Shown piece after piece: positions 41,473 to 50,996 of a stretch of 64,000 bases of DNA. The translations under genes and the position numbers were made by a program. Each line of letters begins with the position of its first letter. Within the stretch, counting starts at the first letter, position 1. The stretch covers positions 13,569,232 to 13,633,231 of the forward strand of contig CM070599.1 in NCBI GenBank assembly GCA_036346395.1. Direction: 5' to 3'. The stretch is from Hsuehochloa calcarea (lineage: Eukaryota; Streptophyta; Magnoliopsida; Poales; Poaceae). Below the pieces are notes generated by a model. That model was not told the DNA's origin, ran no database searches, and saw only the letters and a program-made list of their open reading frames with translations.

Positions 41473-42099
41473 CTAGCTAGAGAAAAGGCTAGGGAACTCT
41501 GCTTTCAACTCTTCTTCACGTTCCCACGTTGCTTCTCCTTCTGAGTGGTTACTCCACTGGACTTTGCAGAAACGAACGGTCTTGCTTCTGGTGCGGCGCT
41601 CTGCGACATCTAAAATCCTGACAGGTTGTTCTTTGTACGTGAGATCTTTCTTCAGATCAATTGACTCCAACGGGGTCTGCTCTTCTGGCACACGAAGACA
41701 CTTCTTCAGCTGAGAGACATGAAAGACATCATGCACTCCTGCTAACGATCGCGTAGCTCAAGCGCACGCAACTTCTCCACGGCGCTCCAAAATCTTGAAC
41801 AGGCCCACATACCTTGGAGCAAGCTTCCCTTTGGTGTGGAATCTCTTAACACCTCTAAGCGGAGTAACTCGAAGATACACAAAATCCTCTGGTTCAAAGC
41901 TGAGGTCACGACGACGTTTATCGGCATGACTCTTTTGCCAGGACTGGGCTATCTTTAACCTCTCTCTGATCATAGCAACTTGTTCTTCGGCTTCCTGAAT
42001 AATATCTGGTCCGAACACTACACGCTCAAATTGTCTCGACCAATTTAATGGAGTTCTGCGAGCACGACCATACAAAGCTTCAAATGGTGACATTTGCAA
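41473..42099 (-). pseudogene. pol: G2 integrase C-terminal part with chromodomain-like tail
   Basis: One frame with a single stop near 41755. Contains SPFEALYGRARRTPLNW, the long helix to WQKSHADKRRRDLSF, FVYLRVTPLRGVKRF, KLAPRYVGLFKILERRGEVA, HDVFHVSQLKKCLRVP and ends in VQWSNHSEGEATWEREEELK, AEFPSLF. The end block is the chromodomain-like tail of Tekay-type chromoviruses. The stop lies at a short deletion inside the otherwise conserved segment between GEVA and the HDVFHVS motif. Confidence 0.88.
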
Positions 42100-42671
42100 A
42101 CTGGCTTGATAACTGTTGTTGTACGAGAATTCTGCATAAGGCAGACTCTTATCCCAACTGGTAGCATTTGCTCAGGCACAGGCTCTCAACATATCTTCTA
42201 ATATCTGGTTGACTCTTTCACCATCCATCCATGCATGGATGATAAGCGATCAAATTCGGATGAGTTCCTGTGGCTTCATGTAGACTTTGCGAAACGAGAG
42301 GTGAACTGAGATCCTCGATCTGACACTATCTTCTTAGGCACACCGTGCAGACTGACTATTTTTGACATATACAACTCTGCCAAGCGGTCTCTCGAGTAAG
42401 TGGTTTTCACCGGCAAGAAATGGGCAACCTTAGTCAAGCGATCCACTATTACCCAAATCGAATCATAACTGATTGAGTCTTGGGTAAACCGTAATAAAAT
42501 CCATACCGATCTCTTCCCACTTCCATTACGGTATCTTCACGGTTGTAGCAAACCTCATCGGTCTCGATGCTCTGCCTTTACTTTCGACACCGCGTCGCAT
42601 AAGGCAACGAACTCGCGACGTCTCGCTTTAAGTTTGGCCACCAAAACTTATTCTTAACATCCCGATACATC
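42100..42671 (-). pseudogene. pol: G2 integrase finger and catalytic core, frame-shifted
   Basis: Family motifs can be followed in alternating frames: the finger with KAEH, GMDFIT, IWVIVDRLTKVAHFLPV, and the YHP...ERVNQ region. Single-base losses occur at CGGGT and CAGGT positions, a few bases are lost in the GGTCAGACCG context near 42225, and the finger shows a CAGAG-type to CGAG change. This is the only badly broken stretch of an otherwise open pol. Confidence 0.82.
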
Positions 42672-44486
42672 TTAGTACTTCGGGGTGAATCGAATACTTT
42701 GAGTCATGGGCTTCCTTCGAATCACCGTCTCAATCCATCGATATCGGTACACGAATCGTCCATTGATCCACAGTATATCCTGATCATCCATGGTGAAGTC
42801 TTTAAATTTTCCTTCTGCCATCTTCTTCTTGAGGTCGGCAAACTCAGAATCCTTGGGTTGAACTTCACGAATCTGTTTCTCCAGAGTAGACTGCACTTCT
42901 AGACTGGCCACAAATCCTTCAGAAACAAGTTCTAGTCGTAGCTTCTGGAATTCCTCCTGAAGTTCTGAACACAACTCTTTTACTTCCAGAGCATTGCAGT
43001 AGCTCTTGCGACTCAGTGCATCTGCAACTACATTGGCCTTACCAGGATGGTAATGGATTCCAAGATTATAATCCTTTATTAATTCCAACCATCTTCTCTG
43101 TCTCATGTTCAAGTCAGACTGAGTGAATATGTACTTCAGGCTCTTATGATCTGTGTAGACTTCACAGTGATTACCGATGAGATAATGACGCCAAATCTTC
43201 AAAGCATGCACTACGGCAGCTAATTCCAAATCATGGGTAGGGTAATTCTCCTCGTGAGGCCTTAACTGCCTTGACGCATAAGCGACAGATCTTCCTTCTT
43301 GCATAAGGACACATCCTAATCCTTGACACGAAGCATCACAGTAGATATCAAAATCCTTGCTGATATCCGGCAAAACTAGCACCGGGGTTGAAGTCAAACG
43401 CTTCTTCAATTCTTGAAAACTTTCTTCACAAGCTGGGGTCCAAATGAACTTCTTCTCTTTCTTCAACAATTGCGTAAGAGGTTTAGCAATCGTTGAGAAT
43501 CCTTCAATGAAACGACGATAATATCCTGTCATTCCCAAGAAACTACGAATTTGAGTAACCGTCTTAGGCTGCTCCCAATTCATTACAGCTTTAACCTTTC
43601 CGGGGTCAACTGCTACTCCTTCGGCTGTCATCACATGACCGAGGAAATCAACTTTCTTCTTCCAAAAGTCACACTTGCTGAACTTGGCATACAACTGATG
43701 TTCTCTGAGCTTTTCTAGGATTAATCTCAAATGTTCTGCATGCTCTTCTTCTGACTTTGAGTAAACCAAAATATCATCAATGAATACTACTACGAACTTA
43801 TCCAAATATTCCATGAATACTTTGTTCATCATGTTCATAAAATAGGCAGGGGCATTAGTCAATCCAAAAGACATGACTAAAAACTCATAATGTCCATACC
43901 GGGTAGAGAAAGCGGTCTTAGGTACATCCTTAGGACAAATCTTCAACTGATGGTACCCTGATCGCAGGTCGATCTTAGAGAATACTCCGGCTCCTTTCAT
44001 CTGGTCAAACAAATCATCAATTCTGGGCAAAGGGTATTTATTCTTGAGAGAGCGATAATCGATGCACATCCTCATGCTTCCATCTTTCTTCTTGACAAAC
44101 AACAATGGCGCTCCCCATGGCGACGAACTAGGTCTTACAAAACCTTTCTCCAGTAGTTCTTCTATCTGCTTCTTCATTTTCACCAGTTCATCGACTGGCA
44201 TCCGATAGGGTCTCTTGGAAATTGGTGCTGTCCCTGGCACTAGATCGATGACAAACTCAATGTCGCGGTCCGGTGGCATTCCTGGAAACTCTTCTGGAAA
44301 CACGTCCGGGTAATCCCCGACTATAGGTACATCTTCCAAAGAAACTGTCTTCAGACTGTTGACTACCAAATGTCCATCACGTACTGAGGTGGCTAGAAAT
44401 TCTACTTTCCTTCCGGTGGTATCCTCTATTGTTACGGCTCTTCGGCCACAATCTAGCACTGCTTTATGTTTGGATAACCAATCCAT
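42672..44486 (-). CDS. pol: G2 pol: protease end, reverse transcriptase, RNase H
   Basis: 604 codons open. Residues 1-13 (MDWLSKHKAVLDC) are the end of protease, so the frame really starts upstream. RT covers about 95-270, with CIDYRSL at 141-147, FSTRYGHYEFLVMSFGL at 193-209 and the active site FIDD at 235-238. RNase H spans about 378-495, with D383, E421, D446 and D489 in place. The rest leads into the integrase finger. A five-codon in-frame gap relative to the family lies after RSL (about 44055), where the usual Asn-x-Val-Thr segment is missing, in a region shaping the RT palm. The frame runs out of the family at the end (after PMTQSI) through a shift. It copies the element RNA inside the particle. 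Confidence 0.92.
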   Translation of the reverse strand: MDWLSKHKAVLDCGRRAVTIEDTTGRKVEFLATSVRDGHLVVNSLKTVSLEDVPIVGDYPDVFPEEFPGMPPDRDIEFVIDLVPGTAPISKRPYRMPVDELVKMKKQIEELLEKGFVRPSSSPWGAPLLFVKKKDGSMRMCIDYRSLKNKYPLPRIDDLFDQMKGAGVFSKIDLRSGYHQLKICPKDVPKTAFSTRYGHYEFLVMSFGLTNAPAYFMNMMNKVFMEYLDKFVVVFIDDILVYSKSEEEHAEHLRLILEKLREHQLYAKFSKCDFWKKKVDFLGHVMTAEGVAVDPGKVKAVMNWEQPKTVTQIRSFLGMTGYYRRFIEGFSTIAKPLTQLLKKEKKFIWTPACEESFQELKKRLTSTPVLVLPDISKDFDIYCDASCQGLGCVLMQEGRSVAYASRQLRPHEENYPTHDLELAAVVHALKIWRHYLIGNHCEVYTDHKSLKYIFTQSDLNMRQRRWLELIKDYNLGIHYHPGKANVVADALSRKSYCNALEVKELCSELQEEFQKLRLELVSEGFVASLEVQSTLEKQIREVQPKDSEFADLKKKMAEGKFKDFTMDDQDILWINGRFVYRYRWIETVIRRKPMTQSIRFTPKY

Positions 44487-44712
44487 ACCAAGGATGACAT
44501 CTATGGTCTGAGTATCTAGAATTATTAGGTTGGCTAGAAACTCAACTCCAGCTATGAGTAGCCTAGCTCCTAAACATCCAACTTTAGAACTTAGCTCTGC
44601 TCTAGGCGACTAGACTAACAGAGTATGCTTAAGATGCATAACTTCCAATTTGTTCTTAGTTGCAAAAACTCCAGAAACAAACGAATGCGAAGCTCGTAAT
44701 CAAAGCAGGCGA
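44487..44712 (-). pseudogene. pol: G2 protease, disrupted
   Basis: ASHSFVSGVFATKNKLE and FLANLIILDTQTIDVILGMD are the flanks of a gypsy aspartic protease. The D-S/T-G catalytic triad is lost: the sequence reads ttgattacgag where a TCGGG context would encode it. Two stops separate gag from pol here. This could be inactivation or a sequence error at a CGG site. Confidence 0.75.
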
Positions 44713-45957
44713 TCACAGTAATGAATTTACTAGAAACTTACCCAGTACAACATCGGGTGCTTCCTGAGCTCCTTCCAGAGTGACATGGTTGACACGGCCT
44801 CTGACCACTGATTGTGGCACTCCTCCGGGTTGACCGGTAGCTTGAGAAGTTCCTTGATGGTTGCCTTGTACTGGCGTCTTGGCTGGTGTGTTCCCAAGGT
44901 TGAAGCGTACTGGAGTGATAGTCCCATTCTGCGGACATCGGTTGGCGAAATGCCCTGGCTGATGATAGGTAAAGCAAACTCTGGGTATACTCTGTGGGTT
45001 GCTGACTGGATTGGGGTTGACTGGTGCGGGGTTGCGGAAGTTACGAGCAAGCGGACGAGGTGCCAAGTTGGTGCGCTTGGTCCGCGAGTTTCGTGGTGGA
45101 AAACGGCTAAACTGCGGTGGAATCATTCTTGCCTTCAGCTGGGGTTGGTGACTTCCTTGCTGAGCCATTCTGCGCTTACGGTGATCTTCCAATTCCTCGC
45201 GCTTATCCTCAAGGATCAAAGCCTTGTTGATCAATTCTTGGAAATCAGGAAAGGTGTGGGCGATCAAGTTGACTTGAAGTCCAGTGTTTAATCCTTTCAG
45301 AAAACGACTCTGGCGAGCCTTGTCGGTAGCGACATCTTCTGCAGCATATCGAGCAAGTTGAGAGAATTTGTTGAGGTAGTCAGTCACTGACATTCCTCCT
45401 TGCTTGAGAGCACGGAATTCATCCTTCTTCAGATCCATAATTCCTTCGGTACATGATCTCGGGCGGTAAAGCGTTGTGAACTCTTCCCAAGTAATGTCTG
45501 CGGCGCCCATGCGCCGCACAAAGTTTTCCACCATTCGGCAAAGAATGCCTTCCATCTGGTGAGTGGCGTACAGAACTTTCTCATGATCGCTGCATTGAGT
45601 GATTAGCAGCTTCCTCTCAATGACACGAAGCCAATCATGAGCTTCTACTGGTGAGACATGTCCCGAGAAAGTTGGTGGACGGGTTCTCATAAACTCGGCC
45701 AACTTGGATGATCCATTGTGACCATGAGCAACTGGGTCTCCATTGTGATGCTGATTGCTGTTGTTCTGGTTGTTCATAGCTTGCATCTGGTTCATCATGG
45801 TATACATCAGCTGGGTCTGAGCTGCCATGAATGCTCCAAAATTCTGCAAATCAATCGAAGGTGCTTGTGGTGGAACTGCTTCTACGGGGGTCTGTTCCTG
45901 TCCTTCTGATAGTGGAGTATCGAAACCACTTGCAGCAGCTTGACGAGTCTGAACCAT
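44713..45957 (-). CDS. gag: G2 gag
   Basis: 414 residues from MVQTRQAAASG. Residues 85-255 hold the retrotransposon gag domain (PPTFSGHVSPVEAHDWLRVI, FTTLYRPRS, EFRALKQGGMSVTDYLNKF). Residues 258-325 are basic and proline-rich. A zinc knuckle lies at 328-341, spaced CX2-x-X4-H-X4-C, but the second cysteine is Tyr331 and the next residue is His rather than Gly. The last residues (VNHVTLEGAQEAPDVVLGKF) lead into protease, so gag and pol were probably one frame. It forms the particle and binds RNA. The start is chosen from family habit (MVxTRxxA). Confidence 0.92.
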   Translation of the reverse strand: MVQTRQAAASGFDTPLSEGQEQTPVEAVPPQAPSIDLQNFGAFMAAQTQLMYTMMNQMQAMNNQNNSNQHHNGDPVAHGHNGSSKLAEFMRTRPPTFSGHVSPVEAHDWLRVIERKLLITQCSDHEKVLYATHQMEGILCRMVENFVRRMGAADITWEEFTTLYRPRSCTEGIMDLKKDEFRALKQGGMSVTDYLNKFSQLARYAAEDVATDKARQSRFLKGLNTGLQVNLIAHTFPDFQELINKALILEDKREELEDHRKRRMAQQGSHQPQLKARMIPPQFSRFPPRNSRTKRTNLAPRPLARNFRNPAPVNPNPVSNPQSIPRVCFTYHQPGHFANRCPQNGTITPVRFNLGNTPAKTPVQGNHQGTSQATGQPGGVPQSVVRGRVNHVTLEGAQEAPDVVLGKFLVNSLL

Positions 45958-46229
45958 CTGGTGAATCTCCAGGGGTTAGATAAGGTAGCAAGCACAAGAT
46001 GAGTTGTAGAACTAAGCGGGGTAGGAAAAACGCAACAACATATTTTAAGAAAGCTCAACTGAAACACTTATATTGATTAAGATAATAGTATGGCTTGCAA
46101 CAAATACCTAAGGGCCTCTGCAGTTCATACTTGCACACAAAAATAAGGACGAACCTAAGCACACAAAACTACCACCTAAAGGGCGACTCAAGACTTAATA
46201 CTGGCTAAGCCTGAAACAACTCGAACAAA

Positions 46230-46982
46230 CTACTCGATTAAATAGCCTCCGTAGCCTTGACGGTGCTCCCGCCTGCTGTAGACCTGGAAGTGAGCTGGCA
46301 TCCTTGCAAACTGATCTTGATGTCCCGGATGTGCAACAGAGCAGTGTCTCTCGTGCAGTCTTCTTGGTTCCTCCGGCTCTGCTGCCTCTGTTGGCTCTTC
46401 TGGTTCAGCCGGTCCATCAGCTTCTTCTGGGTCTTCCTCTTCAGTGTCCTCTTCGTGATCGTGCCGTCCATAAAGAGTTTCTTCCAATATGGCGATCCTC
46501 TCCTCGGCTCTCTGAAGAGTCTCGTAGGCACACTCCAGCTCTGTAGCTGCTAACTCCAATGACTCCTCTTGAGCAGCGGTGAACTGGGCAAGATGCACAA
46601 CGGTGGCGTTGCCTTCTCCCTCCATAGACGGAAAACGTGCAGCAAGATCCACGTCAGAAGTGCGGGGATGGTAACGGAAAACGGTGTCTCGAAGCTCTCG
46701 AGAGTAGATGTTGCAGATCCTCAGGATGGCAAGGCGCGAAGACTCCTGGATTGCTTCAATCCAAACACTCCTTCGAGCTGAAATGTTCAGTGGTTTGCTT
46801 GCCTTGGTGTTCTTCCTGGCGTAGACGGTCAAATGGCAGATCACTCCACGATCTCGGCCGTTCACGATCCAAGCATTGCCACGGTACAATGGACAGTCGA
46901 ATCCTCCAAGTACTTGTAACAGCTTCCAAAGCTCAGCGGCAAGTCCTCCCTTGCGCTCTCCATAACTCTGAAGACGAGGCAT
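46230..46982 (-). CDS. G2 orf0, protein of unknown function upstream of gag
   Basis: 250 codons between the 5' LTR and gag, same strand. It begins MPRLQSYGERKGGLAAELWK. Residues 1-130 look folded, with a WIVNGRDRGVICHLTVYA segment; 130-170 form a predicted coiled coil (ESLELAATELECAYETLQRA); 175-215 are strongly acidic (Glu/Pro/Ala); the end is basic and aromatic. I know no enzyme motif in it. The position matches the extra ORF, orf0, that I recall from rice RIRE3/RIRE8 elements. The frame is fully open, unlike the integrase, so it may be under constraint or simply lucky. Confidence 0.75.
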   Translation of the reverse strand: MPRLQSYGERKGGLAAELWKLLQVLGGFDCPLYRGNAWIVNGRDRGVICHLTVYARKNTKASKPLNISARRSVWIEAIQESSRLAILRICNIYSRELRDTVFRYHPRTSDVDLAARFPSMEGEGNATVVHLAQFTAAQEESLELAATELECAYETLQRAEERIAILEETLYGRHDHEEDTEEEDPEEADGPAEPEEPTEAAEPEEPRRLHERHCSVAHPGHQDQFARMPAHFQVYSRREHRQGYGGYLIE

Positions 46983-47181
46983 CTGTCAAGACGGACAAGA
47001 AGGTAAAAACAACTTTAAAACAGCGGGGAGAGAAAGAATTTCAGCAATAGTTGAGTCAAGAGAGACATGAGATGAGTTAAAGAGTTCAATTAATCTTGCA
47101 AGTTAATATTTACTTTAGAAAATAATTTGGACTCACTAAGAACGGCCAATCTAACTAAGGTCAAGACCTACAGTCAGTATG
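46983..47181 (-). other. G2 leader
   Basis: Short untranslated leader between primer site and orf0; nothing else seen. Confidence 0.6.
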
Positions 47182-47193
47182 GCTCTGATACCA
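47182..47193 (-). other. G2 primer binding site
   Basis: Plus strand gctctgatacca, tRNA-iMet type, five bases from the LTR start at 47198. Confidence 0.9.
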
Positions 47194-47197
47194 CCTC

Positions 47198-50087
47198 TGT
47201 CGGGACCCAAATATGCAAATCTGGACCCTCTGTGTATTCTGCACTAGTCCAGGATCACACTAGTGCACACAGTGTCAACATCGATGAAATATCACATCCA
47301 TACAACGAATATAAGAATAAACGAGTACCTTTAAATAACAAATAATTGTTGGAACCTTACGGTCGAGTTTTACATTTATTAAGCCATGCAAGGCTGACAA
47401 TAAAGAAATAAACTGCAGCGGAAACGAAATAAACTCTAGTGGGCTCCCATCAATTTACCACGAACCGATCGATCAAGACCTAACAATCAACCTTCGTAGA
47501 ACTCTTCTTCAAAAGCGGTGACGACTCCTCCACTTCATTGATTTGTTTAGCAAGAGTGAGTACACACCGTACTCGCAAGTCATACCACAGAATGCAATTT
47601 ATAGATGATGGCTTATTCCAAAGGAATGGCTTCTGTTGTTGTTTTGCAGAAATGCAACATTTGCAATTGATTACAAATAATAGATTGAAAGCATAATTCA
47701 AGACAAATAGACAATAATAAGTTAACAATTGATTTCACAAAGGACACACAGTCTAATCAAGTTATTCACACAGCTGCACAAGTTATCTCACACACCAACC
47801 TTCCCATTTGTTTTATGAAAATCTACCCTCGTGTGAAATTCCCGAGCATGTCCATAGCAGGGGCGCGCTATTCAATAGATTGATGTAACACTCTGCGGAG
47901 GTTGTACACTTTACCCACACGATACAATCGGTGGAGCCAAGATCGACCATAACAAAACCTTTCGTGAGACTTCATCTCAAACAATGACACTCCCGATGTG
48001 CTTTCTGCCAGTCAATTTGTACACACCCTTGGAGCGACACACACCGCTGGACGTGGATGCACGAGACGAATCCGCGATGTGACATATCACACCTCCACCC
48101 ATCATCACGGTTTAAATACAACTTTGAGTTGTCAATGTCAAGACTCCATAACTTACTAAGTCAGGCCCAGCCCATACTAGGCATGTGGTCGTACAGTAAG
48201 GCCCAGTTCAATGGCGCACAAAGTTAAGTCCTTAATTGACCAAGGCAAGACTTCTAGTTTTTCCCAAATCAAAAAGTTTATATCACACAGTTCCACCATT
48301 CACACAGATCCACCACTTGCCTCTGTCCAAATCTTTTCCCACCCTGTTGATTAAGTGCAACACATGCCATCACGAGTAATGACACCACAAGACACACACG
48401 CCATCATCACGCCCATAATCACTTAGTCAAGTTTATAATTGCACTCTCACATGAAATGATGACTCGTGGCATGGCTAAGCAGTCTAATCGTATCTAACCA
48501 ACCCACGTTGGTGCTACGATAATACCAACTAATAATTAACCAACCTAGGGTGACAAGAGATCATGGCATACAATAGACATGGTTGCATAACAATTTGGAT
48601 TAATAACTACACCCAAAAGCATTTAAATAAATACTTGAAATAGAATGCAATACATCGAAACAAAGTATTTTGAAAACTGGGTTCAATATGATCAAAGGTA
48701 TAACTTGCCTTGGAATAGATCTAGATATTGGTCTTGGTCTTGAGGTGCTCCTTCTGCAAAATTCCCCGAAGTATCGACGTCTACTCGTAAACGAGACAAA
48801 AGAAACAAAAACAAATAAATACAGAGGCAAAACAACTCCAAAAATTCAAATAAAATTCTCCATTAAATAGATCTTAATTCTATATGAATTTACAAATTTG
48901 AATGGGCTCAATCGGAGGTCGGATGCAAAAGATATGGGCTTTGGAAGTTTGATAATCAAATAAAACCCTAATTTGGATTTTATTGAATTTCCCGAATTAT
49001 TTTTATAAAGAAAAATCGGATTAATGACGTCGGCTGATGTCAGCGATGAATTTCCGGAAAAAGAAATAGATTTAAAGAAATCTGACATGTGGGCCCCACA
49101 TGTCAGTCTCGGGGTTCACGGTGGACCGAGTGTACCGAACCGAGAGAGATGCGCGATGGACCGAAAGCACGCACGCGTGTCTTGGCGCCGACCGCACCAC
49201 GCTGCCGCCACACCAAAGATCAAGCAGACGCAATGGCGCCGAGTCGGGCGACAAGGGCGGCGGTGGCGCTCGGGACCCGATGGTCACCGGCGACAGCGGC
49301 GACTTCGCCGGCGATGGAGGTACCAGTTGTTCCGTGCTATTGCGCTTTCGGGGTGCCCTTACGTGGCCGGCAACGGCGGTGGCGGCCGGCGGAAGAAGCG
49401 CGGTGAAGGCTCGGGTTTTGTCGGGAGAGTGCTCCTGAGGTAGCCTAAGACTTGCTGATCACGGTGGTGTAGTCGGCGAGGCAAGGGCGGCGACGACGGC
49501 GGCGCAATTCACCGGAGAAGAAACTCGGCCGAAAACCCTAAAACTCGAAATGCGGCGGTGCTAGGGCGATCGGGGCGACGAGGGTGGCGGCTTTGGGTTG
49601 CGGAGGTCCGGGCGGTGCTGAGGGGGTATTTATAGGCCCGGAGACGCCGAGATTTGGAAACCCCCAAATCGGGTCCGAAACGGCCGCGTTTTGAATTTCC
49701 GAGATTCGGGGAGATTGAAACCTATCCGGGGTTTGATTCGGTTTGGAACGGATAAGAAATCAACAGAGATATAATTTGGTGGGGTCGGCGCGAAGAATCA
49801 GCAACCGAATCGGTTTTGTCGGACGGAGCTCGAAGCTCCAGCAATGGCGGGCGAAGCGCGGCGCGAGGAAGAAGAAGGCTCCGCGGAGATGACGACTCGG
49901 TGGCGGTCCCACCTGGCAGAGAGAGCGAGGGCGAGCGGGTGCAGCGCCGTGCAATGGAAAACCAACGGTACGGAAGCGAGCACGCGAGCGAAGCGAGATC
50001 GTGGCGGCTGCTTGCGAACATCCAACGGAGCAAGGCGGGGTTGAGCGCGTGCGTCCGATCGGAAACGAGGGCACGCGTCGAGCATCC
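47198..50087 (-). repeat. G2 5' LTR, truncated
   Basis: TGTCGGGACCC start; collinear with 27098-29744 and then 40776-41060. TATA box 49627-49634. Stops at 50087, where X-right begins. Confidence 0.9.
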
Positions 50088-50988
50088 TTTAACATCCCAA
50101 ATATGGATTTGTGTTTCAAATGTTTGAAAAAAAAATTAAAACTTTTCTTGCATCTTGAAGCCCTTCGTCATTTTTGTAATTCTTTTAAAAAGAATTATGG
50201 AAAATCAAATTTAAATCCTCGTTTGACTCTAATCAAAAACCTTTGTGGCAAAGGTCTTGTGCCAAACCCTTGGAAATCTTTTCCCTGAGTTCTAGGGAGG
50301 CTTGCCAACACCTCTGAATTATCTCATGATTTTTAGAAATTGCTCAAAATTGGTCAAACTCTTTTTCCCCTATTCTGGAATTTCTGGAGAAAGTTTCAGT
50401 GCATGAAAATCTCTGAAAGTTTTATGGGAGGTCCTCCTGCTGCCAGCAATCTCTAGTTAAAATTTCATAATTTTTCGAGCTTGTTTGATATCTCAAATAA
50501 TTCCTCAAAAATCAGATGTTTAAATTTAAAAACCTAACTGGTTTGCACTGTTCCTCGGGTTCGGACCAGGCTCGGGCTCGAGCCACTCGACTCGGTCCAA
50601 CCAACTAAACGCACCGGCGCGGTCGATCGGGCGCGGGCGTTGTGAGCCGTTGGATCAGCATCGAACGGCCCTCGATCAACTGAACGACGGAATCGTTGTA
50701 ACCCACTCGATCTAACTCAGCCGTCCGATTCCAATCCGACGGTAGACACGTCGTCTCCTTCCACGGTCCGCGCGCGCGTGAGCCCGGCCATGGTGTGCGC
50801 AGAGGAGAAACGCCGCGCGTGCAGTCCACTCCTCGGTCGCCTTTAAACGGCTATCTCTGCGCGCATTTAATGCCCGTCGTACTCCTCCCTCAGGCGTCCA
50901 CTCTCCAACTGCTCCCGTCGCTCTCTCGCGCTCAAATGGCCAGGTTGACCCGAGCGGGATATCGCCGTTGCCCTCGGCCATCCTCGGC

Positions 50989-50996
50989 TATTTAAG
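50989..50996 (+). promoter_or_regulatory. X-right TATA box
   Basis: TATTTAAG in a GC-rich context, counterpart of 6321-6330 in the inverted copy. Confidence 0.6.

Larger units (their letters stand above)
27098..50087 (-). mobile_element. G2: Ty3/gypsy element with orf0, gag and pol
   Basis: Minus-strand element. 3' LTR 27098-29744 plus 40776-41431 (split by C4), polypurine tract, integrase, RNase H, RT, protease remnant, gag, orf0, primer site 47182-47193, 5' LTR from 47198, broken at 50087 by X-right. LTR ends on the minus strand are TGTAACATCCC and GGTCCCGACA. Without C4 it spans about 12 kb. The ORF upstream of gag recalls the orf0 I remember from the rice elements RIRE3 and RIRE8; the relation is an inference. 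Confidence 0.9.

Noticed and set aside
44738..45291. Alternative frames inside G2 gag (79, 106 and 159 residues)
   Set aside because: Shadows of the gag frame with its domain and knuckle.
49722..50127. Overlapping arginine-rich frames in the G2 5' LTR
   Set aside because: Same LTR leader as 40776-41060; frames not conserved between the two copies.
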